The position numbers and the translations under genes were made by a program. Below, piece by piece: positions 7,471-15,930 of a stretch of DNA of 34,872 bases. This DNA is from Clostridia bacterium. Lineage in GTDB: Bacteria; Bacillota; Clostridia; Oscillospirales; Acutalibacteraceae. The DNA lies in assembly GCA_017626295.1 (NCBI GenBank), contig JAGAJB010000035.1:1-34872 (forward strand), read 5' to 3'. The notes beneath the pieces were generated by a model. That model did not search any database. It saw only the letters and a program-made list of their open reading frames with translations, and had not been told where the DNA came from. How positions within the stretch are numbered: the first letter of the stretch is position 1; each line of letters opens with the position of its first letter.

Positions 7471-8133
7471 TTATTTAAATTCAGTTCCGTCTTTCATAAG
7501 TAATTTGTGACGGGTAATACGGTGTAACATATCTTTCTTGCCTATTTTTTCAAATAAGGCATTGCAGAAACTAACGGGGTTAATTGTAAAATCGTTGCCT
7601 GCAGGTAAATTGAAAGTGAGGATAACTTCATTCTTATTGTAGGAAGCGGTAAAATATTTTATATGCTCGGAAACGTTTATTGTTTTAAATCCGCCTTTTT
7701 TCACCTTTTTTTCATAGGTGATAGTTTCGTTTTTTACTGTATTTAAAATAGTTTTACAAAGTTCTTCCGCTGAAGTTTCACAGGGAATTTTTACAGAGTA
7801 TTTACCCGAATGTATTTCAAGCGGTTTGTTTATGGGTTCAGCAATTTCAAGAAATTCAATTCCCGGAACGGTAACACTGTTTAATTGCTCAATAACACGC
7901 TCCGTCGGATATGTATCGTCATTGAGCCGAATGTCAAGAGGTTCGCGAAGACCTTCAACACCCAAAGGTAAAGACAAACCGAATACAAGGTGCGGATGAG
8001 GGTTGAAGCCTTCTGTGTACCAAAGGGGTATATCAGTTCTTCTGAAAGCTCTTATCATACATCTTGTTAAATCAAGATGTGAAATATATTTAGCGGAGTC
8101 AGTTTTATTAAACCATATTCTTACAGAGCGCAT
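7471..8133 (-). CDS. TIGR03936-family radical SAM-associated protein (DUF2344)
   Basis: A soluble 220-residue protein of the DUF2344/TIGR03936 family. The signature RIWFNKTDSAKYISHLDL at the N-terminus and WYTEGFNPHPHLVFG with SLPLGVEG mark the family. In Firmicutes it is encoded next to, or fused with, the TIGR03960 radical SAM protein and is thought to work with it; the substrate is unknown. An ATG at 8175 is in frame, but GGAGG lies 8 bases before the ATG at 8133. That start overlaps the end of the upstream radical SAM gene by 26 bp, so the ribosome binding site sits inside that gene and translation is coupled. Confidence 0.92.
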   Translation of the reverse strand: MRSVRIWFNKTDSAKYISHLDLTRCMIRAFRRTDIPLWYTEGFNPHPHLVFGLSLPLGVEGLREPLDIRLNDDTYPTERVIEQLNSVTVPGIEFLEIAEPINKPLEIHSGKYSVKIPCETSAEELCKTILNTVKNETITYEKKVKKGGFKTINVSEHIKYFTASYNKNEVILTFNLPAGNDFTINPVSFCNALFEKIGKKDMLHRITRHKLLMKDGTEFK

Positions 8134-9973
8134 CACACTTACCTCCGTTGAGTATATTAGAGCCACAACCCGCACATTGCTGTCTGCAATGGCCTGTGGT
8201 TTCGGCTTTCTTTGCCTTTTCGTTTTCTGAAATCAAGAAACTCTTTTTTACACCCGAGTTTATATGGTCCCAAGGTAAAATTTCATCATAGGAACGTCTG
8301 CGGTTTGCGTAAAATTCAGTTGAAACACCGCAAGTTTCAAACGCATTCATCCAAGTATCAAATTTAAATTTATCATCCCAACTGTCGAATGTGCAACCGT
8401 TTCTGTAAGCGGTTTCTATAACGTCGCAGAGTTTTCTGTCACCGCGTGCAAACACACCCTCAAGGAATGTAAGGTCTGTATTATGGAAACGGAATGTAAT
8501 TTTTTTAGAAGTACAGGTTTCAAGTAAGAGTTGTTGTTTCCTTTTAAGTTCCTCTCGTGTATCCTGGGGCTCCCATTGGAAAGGTGTGCAAGGCTTCGGA
8601 ACAAATGATGAAACACCTGCACTTACGTTGACGCTTTTACCTTTTGGCTTATCGGGATTATTGTAAAACTCATTAACGACTTTCTGCGAAAGTTGGTTGA
8701 TACCGATTACGTCGTCGTCGGTTTCTGTAGGTAAACCTATCATAAAATAAAGTTTAACTGCAGTCCAACCGCCCACAAAGGCTTTTCTGCAAGTTTCGAG
8801 AATCTCTTCTTCCGATATATTTTTATTTATAACGTCGCGAAGTCTTTGTGTGCCTGCTTCAGCAGCAAAAGTGAGTCCCGAACGGCGAACAAGTGAAAGT
8901 TTTTCTTTTAATTCGTCAGAGAAATTATCAATTCTTAAGGAAGGCAAAGCAACATTGATTTTTTGCGGAACTGCCCAACCTAATAATTCTTCTAAAAGTT
9001 CTGTGATTTTAGTGTAGTCGCTGCTTGAAAGCGAGCAAAGGGAAAGTTCATCATAACCGCTTGTACAGGCAAGTTTTTGACTTTGTTTGCTGATGGTATC
9101 AACAGATTTTTCACGAATGGGTCTGTACCAGAAGCCTGCCTGACAAAAACGGCAACCGCGAATACAACCGCGGAAAATTTCGTGAACAACTCTGTCGTGC
9201 ACAACCTCAACAAAAGGCACAACGAATTTATCGGGATAAAATACGGCATCAAGGTCTGCTACTACCCTTTTGTTTATCTTATCGGGAGCGCCGTTTTTAG
9301 CAGTAATACTTTTAATCGTTCCGTCCTCATTATACTCAATATCATAAAGTGAAGGAACATAAATACCCTCGATTTTTGAGGCAGCAATTAAAAATTCGCT
9401 TCTTGTTTTTCCTGAGTTTTTATATTCATTGAGAAGGTCAAGGAACTCGAGCATTACTTCCTCCCCTTCGCCGATTTCAAAAACATCAATAAAATCTGCT
9501 AAGGGTTCGGGGTTACAAACACAAGGACCGCCTGCAACAATAATAGGTGTATCAAGGGAATCACCCCTGTTTGCAGAGCGCAAGGGAATACCTGCCAGGT
9601 CAAGCATATTTAAAACATTGGTGTAGCATAACTCATATTGCAATGTAAAGCCGATTGCATCAAAATCCGCAAGTGCATCGCGACTTTCAAGTGCAAAAAG
9701 AGGAATACCCCTTTCGCGCATAATTTCTTCCATATCGGTATCGGGAGCAAATACCCTTTCGCACCAATAATTATCCCTTGAATTTATAAGACTGTATAAT
9801 ATTTTCATTCCCAGATGCGACATACCGATTTCGTATGTGTCGGGGAAACAAAAAGCAAACCTTAAATCGACGTTTTCTTTATTTTTTACAACTGAATTAA
9901 GTTCGCCGCCTGTGTACCTTGCAGGTTTTTGTACAAGCGGAAGAATTGATTCGATTTTATCTTTTAACATCAT
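8108..9973 (-). CDS. TIGR03960-family B12-binding-type radical SAM protein
   Basis: A 621-residue radical SAM enzyme. The N-terminal third (to about residue 240) is the B12-binding-like domain, including FCFPDTYEIGMSHLG. The radical SAM core starts with the cluster motif CIRGCRFCQAGFWYRP (CxxxCxxC) near residue 270 and includes SLSSSDY and a PSLRIDNF strand. The C-terminal end has a Cys-rich stretch (HCRQQCAGCG, CDALC) that could hold another metal site. The family pairs with TIGR03936; RNA modification is a common guess, but no reaction is established to my knowledge. Two ATGs at 9973 and 9970 both suit the GGAG upstream. A promoter is visible at 10001-10029. Confidence 0.93.
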   Translation of the reverse strand: MMLKDKIESILPLVQKPARYTGGELNSVVKNKENVDLRFAFCFPDTYEIGMSHLGMKILYSLINSRDNYWCERVFAPDTDMEEIMRERGIPLFALESRDALADFDAIGFTLQYELCYTNVLNMLDLAGIPLRSANRGDSLDTPIIVAGGPCVCNPEPLADFIDVFEIGEGEEVMLEFLDLLNEYKNSGKTRSEFLIAASKIEGIYVPSLYDIEYNEDGTIKSITAKNGAPDKINKRVVADLDAVFYPDKFVVPFVEVVHDRVVHEIFRGCIRGCRFCQAGFWYRPIREKSVDTISKQSQKLACTSGYDELSLCSLSSSDYTKITELLEELLGWAVPQKINVALPSLRIDNFSDELKEKLSLVRRSGLTFAAEAGTQRLRDVINKNISEEEILETCRKAFVGGWTAVKLYFMIGLPTETDDDVIGINQLSQKVVNEFYNNPDKPKGKSVNVSAGVSSFVPKPCTPFQWEPQDTREELKRKQQLLLETCTSKKITFRFHNTDLTFLEGVFARGDRKLCDVIETAYRNGCTFDSWDDKFKFDTWMNAFETCGVSTEFYANRRRSYDEILPWDHINSGVKKSFLISENEKAKKAETTGHCRQQCAGCGSNILNGGKCDALCKNMV

Positions 9974-10000
9974 TACAACTCCATTGAAAAATATAGATAT

Positions 10001-10029
10001 ATTTTACAATATATCGGTTAAATAATCAA
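10001..10029 (-). promoter_or_regulatory. Sigma-A-type promoter for the radical SAM operon
   Basis: On the - strand TTGATT (10029-10024) and TAAAAT (10006-10001) are separated by 17 bases, 28 bases upstream of the start at 9973. It could drive the radical SAM pair and, by read-through, cwlD, radA and the DUF6873-like gene. Confidence 0.6.
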
Positions 10030-10040
10030 GTAAAAATAAC

Positions 10041-10070
10041 ACCGTGTTTCCCCATAAAGAGAAACACGGT
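10041..10070 (-). terminator. Intrinsic terminator after the O-antigen ligase gene
   Basis: ACCGTGTTTC (10041-10050) and GAAACACGGT (10061-10070) form a perfect 10-bp stem with a 10-base loop. On the - strand it is followed by GTTATTTTTAC. It lies 20 bases past the stop of the gene at 10091 and just before the promoter at 10029. Confidence 0.85.
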
Positions 10071-10090
10071 CAATAAGTTTTTTAATAATA

Positions 10091-11551
10091 TCAGTTGACT
10101 TTTACTTTCTTTTTAGTCTTATCTTTGAATTTTTTGAAAATCGGAATTTTTTCCTGGGGTTCGCCGTCGTCACATTTTTCCACAACAACAAGGAACAATG
10201 TTATAAGCAGAAGATAAGGCATGGGACAGAGAATACCGGGATTCACAAGTGACATCATTTCAAGACTGATGTACGAAAGGAAAATTGTCATATTAAATAA
10301 AGTCGCCTTTTTCCAGATTAACATATTTCTCTTAATAAACTGATACACAAATGCTACTATTCCCACAACACCGAAACTTGCGGCAATCTGGATAGGCTCA
10401 CAATGATACCAACAAAGCGCACCGGCTTTATTCTTGAATATGTCACGATTCCCCATATAGCCTAAACCTGTACCGAAAATAGGCTGATTTAAGAAATCTT
10501 CAACACCTCTTGCATAATGTCTTACTCGCGTTTCGGTATCAGCACCGCCTAAGAGGAAGTCATTAAGAACGTTGAATAATCTTACAAAGGTGTAATTAAG
10601 GAACTGTGTAATCTGCGGTAAGAATATAAGCACGCCGAACAGTAGGCACATACAAATAATAGCATAAGCGAGCCTTCTGCGACGGTCGTAAAGAACAAAC
10701 ATTACAATGCACATTACTATTTCAATTGAGCCGAAAATCATACCGCCGCGTGAGCCTGTCAACAACATTGCAAGGTAGAAAATAAAACCGAAAATTGTGG
10801 CGTATGACTTCTTATTACCTCTCAAAAACGCAAAAGGCATTGTAATCATTAAAATAGTGGAAGCATTATTTCGCCAGCGGATATAGAATATACCGCCTTT
10901 ATCGATTACAGTGTTTATGTTGATAATATAATGAGCAAGCACCATAAAAGATGCAAACAGTCCTACAAAAACCATTATTTTTGTAAGTTTGTCTATAAGA
11001 GAATAATCGTTATTGGTATCAATTTTTGCATAGAAGAAACAATAAATCAACACCATACCGAAGCCCATACCGAGCATATGGTAAATCGAAGAGCCTGCAA
11101 AATAATCTTTTGCCGAAATAAAACCTATACCGCCAAGCGTTACCGCAACCGATACAAACAGCATAGGTTTGAATTGCGAGCCTTTCGTGGTTAGTTTTTT
11201 ACGGTAGGCAATGATATTAAAAAGCAACATAAAGATAAGCGGTATAAACACCCACGCTATGCCCATAAAGGTGGAAAGCGAGTTGTAACAGCGTATGGCG
11301 ATAAGATATGTAAACATTGCCGGGGTTAGCATTGTCATAATGTCACCGCTGAGGACAAAAGTTACACCTGTAAAATATGCTAAAACAACCGTTCCCCAAA
11401 TTTGAAATTGCTCTTTAGGGAAAAAGGAATGTAAGCAAGCAAAAACACCCGCTACTGTGAACAGAATGGCTACCCACTTATCGCTTAATAAAAATTTCCG
11501 TATGCTTTCTAATTTTTTTAAAGCATTTTCAGATTTTAAAATATATTCCAT
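10091..11551 (-). CDS. O-antigen ligase/polymerase family membrane protein
   Basis: A 486-residue polytopic protein with about 11-12 membrane segments. The Wzy_C/O-antigen ligase hallmark is present: a LLTGSRGGMIFGS segment, then a loop with TRVRHYARGVEDF and PIFGTGLGYMG, followed by HCEPIQIAASFGVVG. Family members join or polymerise lipid-linked glycans on the outer face of the membrane; in a Gram-positive, a role in surface polysaccharide or teichoic-acid-like polymers is the likely analogue. No glycosyltransferases are next to it, so its substrate is open. A TTG at 11557 is also in frame; ATG at 11551 is preferred, though the ribosome binding site (GTGTGG) is weak. Promoter at 11591-11618, terminator at 10041-10070: a single-gene unit. 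Confidence 0.87.
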   Translation of the reverse strand: MEYILKSENALKKLESIRKFLLSDKWVAILFTVAGVFACLHSFFPKEQFQIWGTVVLAYFTGVTFVLSGDIMTMLTPAMFTYLIAIRCYNSLSTFMGIAWVFIPLIFMLLFNIIAYRKKLTTKGSQFKPMLFVSVAVTLGGIGFISAKDYFAGSSIYHMLGMGFGMVLIYCFFYAKIDTNNDYSLIDKLTKIMVFVGLFASFMVLAHYIININTVIDKGGIFYIRWRNNASTILMITMPFAFLRGNKKSYATIFGFIFYLAMLLTGSRGGMIFGSIEIVMCIVMFVLYDRRRRLAYAIICMCLLFGVLIFLPQITQFLNYTFVRLFNVLNDFLLGGADTETRVRHYARGVEDFLNQPIFGTGLGYMGNRDIFKNKAGALCWYHCEPIQIAASFGVVGIVAFVYQFIKRNMLIWKKATLFNMTIFLSYISLEMMSLVNPGILCPMPYLLLITLFLVVVEKCDDGEPQEKIPIFKKFKDKTKKKVKVN

Positions 11552-11590
11552 GCACAATTACCACACAATAATTCATCATAGTTATCTTCA

Positions 11591-11618
11591 ATTATATACA
11601 AAATAACAAATTATTCAA
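11591..11618 (-). promoter_or_regulatory. Sigma-A-type promoter for the O-antigen ligase gene
   Basis: On the - strand TTGAAT (11618-11613) and a perfect TATAAT (11596-11591) have a 16-base spacer, 39 bases upstream of the ATG at 11551. Confidence 0.6.
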
Positions 11619-11659
11619 CATTTGTTACAAAAACTTAATAACTGTTACAATTTGTCTTT

Positions 11660-12259
11660 TTAATAATAGTGGTCTTTCAGGCTTACAATTATTGAAAGAA
11701 TCATATACACACTGATAATTAACAGCAAGTAATTTTTATTATAGTTGATAAAAACAAAAACACTTATGAACGAAAATGCAACGGTAACTGTTATTGAAGT
11801 TATATTCAAAAATGTATTTGCAACATTATCGGAAAATTTCATTGTGATTAAGTAATATAATCCCCTGCCGCCGTCAAAACTGTGAAATGGCAGAATGTTA
11901 AAAATTCCGATAAATAAATTAACAATGGCAAATACACTTTCTTTGCAGTTAATAAATAAAGATACAACACCTATTACAATATTTGTAACGGGTGCTGAAA
12001 AACTAATTACCGCTTCTTTCGGATTAGCGATTATCTTCGTTGTATTTCTTTTTATATTACCGCCGAACAGCGTTAGAGAAAACTTTGAAATCTGCGCACC
12101 GAAAAGGAGTATAAACACAATGTGTACTAATTCGTGTACCAAAGAAGCGATAAATGAAAAAAGATATATATCGAATGTATCGGAAACCAAAGAAAGCAAA
12201 AATACGGCAAAAAAAGAAAAACTGATTCTAACATCCGTATTTTTAATTTTAAACCGCAC
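11660..12259 (-). CDS. M50 site-2 protease, SpoIVFB-like
   Basis: An intramembrane zinc metalloprotease of 199 residues. The active site is visible: HELVH with H42, E43 and H46 in a membrane segment, and the third ligand D129 in PFHSFDGGRG. About six hydrophobic segments span the protein. It is shorter than B. subtilis SpoIVFB (288 aa) and lacks a C-terminal CBS domain. SpoIVFB cleaves pro-sigma-K in the mother cell; here the gene overlaps by 11 bp the 3' end of a LytM-domain membrane protein in the SpoIVFA position, which supports a SpoIVF-type pair. A general S2P role cannot be excluded. Confidence 0.83.
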   Translation of the reverse strand: MRFKIKNTDVRISFSFFAVFLLSLVSDTFDIYLFSFIASLVHELVHIVFILLFGAQISKFSLTLFGGNIKRNTTKIIANPKEAVISFSAPVTNIVIGVVSLFINCKESVFAIVNLFIGIFNILPFHSFDGGRGLYYLITMKFSDNVANTFLNITSITVTVAFSFISVFVFINYNKNYLLLIISVYMILSIIVSLKDHYY

Positions 12260-13028
12260 TTACAGCCTCATCTAAGACACTTTGCGGGTCATAAGACACA
12301 TTGTTTATACGAAGTTCAAAATGCAAATGTGCGCCTGTTGAGGAACCTGTTGAGCCGACTGTTCCTATAATTTCACCTGCACGGACTACTTCGCCTTTCT
12401 TTACGTTTAATTTTTCACAGTGACAGTAAACGGTCATTATATCATTATCGTGTTGCAGTTTTATGTGGTAACCGTTCCATTTATCGTACTCGGATTCGAT
12501 AACAGTACCGTCAAAAGCGGCATAAATAGGTGTTCCCGTCGGGGCGGCAATATCAGTTCCTGCGTGAAATCTTAAATCACCGTCAATAGGGTGAATTCTT
12601 ACTCCGAATTCAGAGGTTGTTTCTCCTTGCACCGGTAAAATCATTTTTTGATTTAAAGTGTAGCCGTTTACAGAAACATTTGACGGAATTTCATTTACGG
12701 AATCTATGCTTACGTCTGCCCCGCCTTCTGCTTTGATTTCGGCTGATAATGTACTGTCAACCGTAGTTTCTTTGGTTGGTTTTTGAGTTTCGGTAACGGC
12801 AGTCGTTTCTTCCGCTTTATTGTTTGCAGATTTCTGATTTTTACTTGCTTCTTCTATTTCGTCTGCGATTAAATTTTCATTTAACTTATCAAAGTATTCA
12901 TCTTTCAAGGTGGAAATAATATCTGAATTGGTTGATTTCAAACCAAAACAAACACCGAATATGATTGCACAAATCAAAAATTGAAATCCTAAAGATATAA
13001 TAAGATAATCCTTTTTATTTTTATTCAT
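12249..13028 (-). CDS. Membrane-anchored LytM/M23 peptidase-domain protein, SpoIVFA-like position
   Basis: A 259-residue protein with one N-terminal membrane segment (about residues 9-30), a Thr/Glu/Lys-rich linker (60-115) and an M23/LytM domain (130-253). All zinc-site residues are present: H155 and D159 (HAGTD), H203 (YCHC) and H234/H236 (AHLHFE), so it may be an active peptidoglycan endopeptidase, unlike the degenerate LytM domains of many sporulation proteins. The following gene encodes a SpoIVFB-like protease and overlaps it by 11 bp, which suggests a regulator/anchor role like SpoIVFA or SpoIIQ. Its Shine-Dalgarno (GGTGAT) lies in the 3' arm of a hairpin at 13031-13064. Confidence 0.85.
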   Translation of the reverse strand: MNKNKKDYLIISLGFQFLICAIIFGVCFGLKSTNSDIISTLKDEYFDKLNENLIADEIEEASKNQKSANNKAEETTAVTETQKPTKETTVDSTLSAEIKAEGGADVSIDSVNEIPSNVSVNGYTLNQKMILPVQGETTSEFGVRIHPIDGDLRFHAGTDIAAPTGTPIYAAFDGTVIESEYDKWNGYHIKLQHDNDIMTVYCHCEKLNVKKGEVVRAGEIIGTVGSTGSSTGAHLHFELRINNVSYDPQSVLDEAVSAV

Positions 13029-13064
13029 AAAAAATCACCCACAAATATTTATGCAGGTGATTTT
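13029..13064 (-). terminator. Terminator-like hairpin carrying the LytM gene's Shine-Dalgarno
   Basis: On the - strand AAAATCACC (13064-13056) pairs with GGTGATTTT (13039-13031) across a 16-base loop, followed by TT and the ATG at 13028. It lies 4 bases after the ABC-F stop codon. The ribosome binding site GGTGAT is in the 3' arm and the T-run forms the spacer. The stem is short and the loop long, so termination is probably partial. Confidence 0.5.
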
Positions 13065-13068
13065 CGTT

Positions 13069-14961
13069 TTATTCTTCTGTTTGCAAAGTTTCCCACTCTT
13101 CGTACATATTATCGAGTTCTGTTTTAAGGTTATTTAATTGCTCGGTAACCTTCAAAAGTTCTTCGTAATTTGCAGTGGTTTCGGGTAAAATGAGAATTGC
13201 TTCTGTTTCTTGGATTTCTTTTTCCTTTTCAGTTATTTCGCTCTCCAGTTTTGTTATTCTTGTTTTTCTTTTCCTTTCAAGACTTGCTTTTTCTTTCTTT
13301 AATTTGTACTCATTAACGGTGGGTTTCTTTTCAACGGTTAATTTTTCCGTCATTTTATTGTTATCACGAAACTCAAGATAAGTGTCGTAATTACCGTCTA
13401 TATTAACTGCGCCGTCGTGAGTAAGATGCACGACTTTTGTTGCAAGTTTATTTATAAAATAGCGGTCGTGGGAAACCACAAGAAGAGTTCCGTTGAAATC
13501 CGTCAAAGCACTTTCTAAAACTTCCCGTGAAATAATATCCAAGTGGTTTGTAGGCTCGTCCAGAATTAAAAAATTCGGTTTAGAAAGCATAATTTTTAAA
13601 AGTGAAATTTTTGCCCTTTCGCCACCGCTGAGAAGTGAAACTTTTTTGAAAACATCTTCACCTCTGAATAAAAACATAGCCAAAGCACTGCGGATTTCCG
13701 TTTCGGTCATAAATCTGTACATATCCCACACTTCGTCAAGTACGGTTTTTTCCGAATGAAGTTTATCAATGTTTTGGTCGAAATAGCCTATTTTGACATT
13801 TGTGCCGAGTTTGAAAACGCCGTTATCGGGCATAACTTCTTTGTTGATTATTTTAAGAAAAGTTGATTTTCCGCATCCGTTGGGACCTAATAAAAATGTT
13901 TTATCTTCACGGTAAACGGTAAGATTAAAATTTTTAAAAAGTTCTTTTCCGGGGAAAGCCTTTTCAAGATTTTGAACAGATAACACTTCGTCACCTGTTC
14001 TTACATCGGTTTTAAAACTGAAATTAACGCTTTTTAATGCTTTTTCGGGAACTACAAGTGTTTCTTTCAGCCGTTCGATTTGTTTTTCCTTACTTGCTAT
14101 TGTAATATAATTTCGTTCCTGGTTAAAGCGTTTCTGCTGTTCTATAATACCTTCAATACGCTTGATTTCCGTAATGGTTTTTTCGTATTCACGCTCGATT
14201 GCAAGTTCACGTTCTGCTTTTAACTTCTGAAATACAGTGTAATTTCCTTTTGTTAAGGTTAATTTTCCGTGTGCAATTTCCATTGTGGAAGTTGTAACTT
14301 TATCGAGAAAATATCGGTCGTGGGAGACAACGATAAAAGCGCCCTTATATTTTAAAAGAAAATCTTCAAGCCAATTAACTGCATCAATATCCAAGTTGTT
14401 TGTAGGCTCGTCAAGTAACAGAAGATTTGCGTCAGAAAGCAAAAGTTTGCATAAAGAAAGTTTTGAGCGTTGACCGCCGCTTAAAGAGGAAACTTTTAAA
14501 TCTAAATCTTCTTCCGAAAACCCGAGACCCAGAAGTGCTGACTTTGTTTTTGCTTTATAAACAAGACCGTCACGGCGTTCGATTTCTTCGGTTAAGCGCA
14601 ACTGTCTGTTAATAAGGTCAATACTGCTGTCATTCATTAAGGCAAGGGTAACTTTCTCAAGTTCCGCTTCCATTTCCATAACATCATTAAATACGGTAAG
14701 TGCTTCCGAATAAAGTGTCTGATTATCATCGCATTCAAGGTACTGTTCCATATAACCCACCCTGACATCTTTACCGCGAACTATACCGCCCTCGGAGGGT
14801 GAATACTTGCCTGTTATGAGTCTGAATAACGAGGTTTTGCCGCAACCGTTTGCGCCTATAAGCCCTACCCTGTCGGTTTCCTCCACTTTAAAAGCGGCGC
14901 CTTTAAACAAGACGCCGTCGAGAAAACCGAATGTTAAGTTTTGAGCAGTCAAAACTGACAT
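13069..14961 (-). CDS. ABC-F family ATPase
   Basis: A soluble 630-residue protein with two ABC ATPase domains and no membrane domain. Domain 1 has Walker A GANGCGKTS, signature LSGGQRSKLSL and Walker B LLLLDEPTNNLDI; domain 2 has GPNGCGKST, LSGGERAKISL and FLILDEPTNHLDI. The charged linker between them (about residues 240-320) is the ABC-F interaction motif region that reaches into the ribosomal E site. The C-terminal 90 residues form a Lys/Glu-rich coiled coil as in Uup/YdiF-type members. A housekeeping ribosome-rescue or assembly role is more likely than antibiotic resistance, but this cannot be told from sequence alone. AAGGTGAT precedes the ATG; manA ends 9 bases upstream. Confidence 0.94.
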   Translation of the reverse strand: MSVLTAQNLTFGFLDGVLFKGAAFKVEETDRVGLIGANGCGKTSLFRLITGKYSPSEGGIVRGKDVRVGYMEQYLECDDNQTLYSEALTVFNDVMEMEAELEKVTLALMNDSSIDLINRQLRLTEEIERRDGLVYKAKTKSALLGLGFSEEDLDLKVSSLSGGQRSKLSLCKLLLSDANLLLLDEPTNNLDIDAVNWLEDFLLKYKGAFIVVSHDRYFLDKVTTSTMEIAHGKLTLTKGNYTVFQKLKAERELAIEREYEKTITEIKRIEGIIEQQKRFNQERNYITIASKEKQIERLKETLVVPEKALKSVNFSFKTDVRTGDEVLSVQNLEKAFPGKELFKNFNLTVYREDKTFLLGPNGCGKSTFLKIINKEVMPDNGVFKLGTNVKIGYFDQNIDKLHSEKTVLDEVWDMYRFMTETEIRSALAMFLFRGEDVFKKVSLLSGGERAKISLLKIMLSKPNFLILDEPTNHLDIISREVLESALTDFNGTLLVVSHDRYFINKLATKVVHLTHDGAVNIDGNYDTYLEFRDNNKMTEKLTVEKKPTVNEYKLKKEKASLERKRKTRITKLESEITEKEKEIQETEAILILPETTANYEELLKVTEQLNNLKTELDNMYEEWETLQTEE

Positions 14962-14970
14962 AGTATCACC

Positions 14971-15930
14971 TTATAACGTACTGACTAAAACTTTGAATTC
15001 TCCGTTAAGAACTGTTTCACCGCAGTCAGCGGGTATGAAAATACTGTCACCTGCTTTTACGTCAAGTGAAGTACCGCCTGCAGTAACTACACCTGAACCG
15101 TTCAGAACGAGCAAAGAAACAAAACTTTCTTTATTAACTTCAAAGGAATAATTACCGTTTACGTCAATAGTTTTCATTTTAAAGAACTCGCAGGAACAAA
15201 GGTCCTGTAAAGTTGCATCACCTTTTATAACAGGCTCGGAATCTGCATCACCGTTACGAGTGGGCGGAACGGTGTTTGTAACGTCAAGTGCTTTTTCAAC
15301 GTGAAGTTCACGGGGTTTGCCGTTTACCTTTCTGTTGTAGTCGTAAACTCTGTATGTTGTGTTGCAGTTTTGTTGAACTTCCGCAAGAAGTATACCGCTA
15401 CCGATAGCGTGAAGCGTACCTGCACTGATAAAAAATACATCGCCTTTTTTAACTTTAACCTTATTTACATACTGTAAAAATGTGTTATCTTCAATAGATT
15501 TTTTGAATTCATCCGCAGAGATTTCCTTATTAAAACCGTAAATTAACTCTGCGCCTTCGTCACAGTCGAGTATGTACCAAGCCTCAGTTTTGCCGTAACT
15601 GTTTTCGTGGATTTTTGCATATTCATCATCGGGGTGAACCTGTACGGACAAATCGGCTTTAGCGTCAATAAATTTTATAAGAAGCGGAAATTCTTCGTAA
15701 CTTGCACCCTTTGTGCCTAAAAGTGCGGTATTGTTTTTTATAAATACTTTAAAAGACGTGCCTTTGTATTCGCCGTTTTCAATGATGTTGTCGCCGTCTT
15801 CCCTTGCGCAAAGCATCCACGCTTCAGCAATATTATTAAGTTCGGACTCGAAACCGTAATCTGTCTTTAAACGGTTACCGCCCCAAACAATTTCTTTAAA
15901 AACAGGTTTTAATTTTATAGGTGAATTCAT
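14971..15930 (-). CDS. manA: Mannose-6-phosphate isomerase, class I
   Basis: Interconverts mannose-6-phosphate and fructose-6-phosphate, linking mannose use to glycolysis and GDP-mannose synthesis. The 319-residue cupin protein shows the zinc ligands in QVHPDDEYA (Gln, His), KTEAWYIL (Glu) and GTLHAIGSG (His), and the active-site Arg region NTTYRVYDYNR. This is the short Firmicutes form (around 315 residues), not the 390-residue enterobacterial one. It overlaps the upstream exonuclease by 4 bp (ATGA), with GGAGG in that gene's end, so the two are translationally coupled. Confidence 0.94.
   Translation of the reverse strand: MNSPIKLKPVFKEIVWGGNRLKTDYGFESELNNIAEAWMLCAREDGDNIIENGEYKGTSFKVFIKNNTALLGTKGASYEEFPLLIKFIDAKADLSVQVHPDDEYAKIHENSYGKTEAWYILDCDEGAELIYGFNKEISADEFKKSIEDNTFLQYVNKVKVKKGDVFFISAGTLHAIGSGILLAEVQQNCNTTYRVYDYNRKVNGKPRELHVEKALDVTNTVPPTRNGDADSEPVIKGDATLQDLCSCEFFKMKTIDVNGNYSFEVNKESFVSLLVLNGSGVVTAGGTSLDVKAGDSIFIPADCGETVLNGEFKVLVSTL

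Noticed and set aside
11895-12275. 126-codon open frame on the + strand
   Set aside because: Antisense to the site-2 protease gene, which has intact HELVH and FDGG motifs.
13069-14961. Antibiotic-resistance ABC-F determinant
   Set aside because: Housekeeping neighbours and Uup/YdiF-like coiled-coil tail; nothing in the sequence points to resistance.
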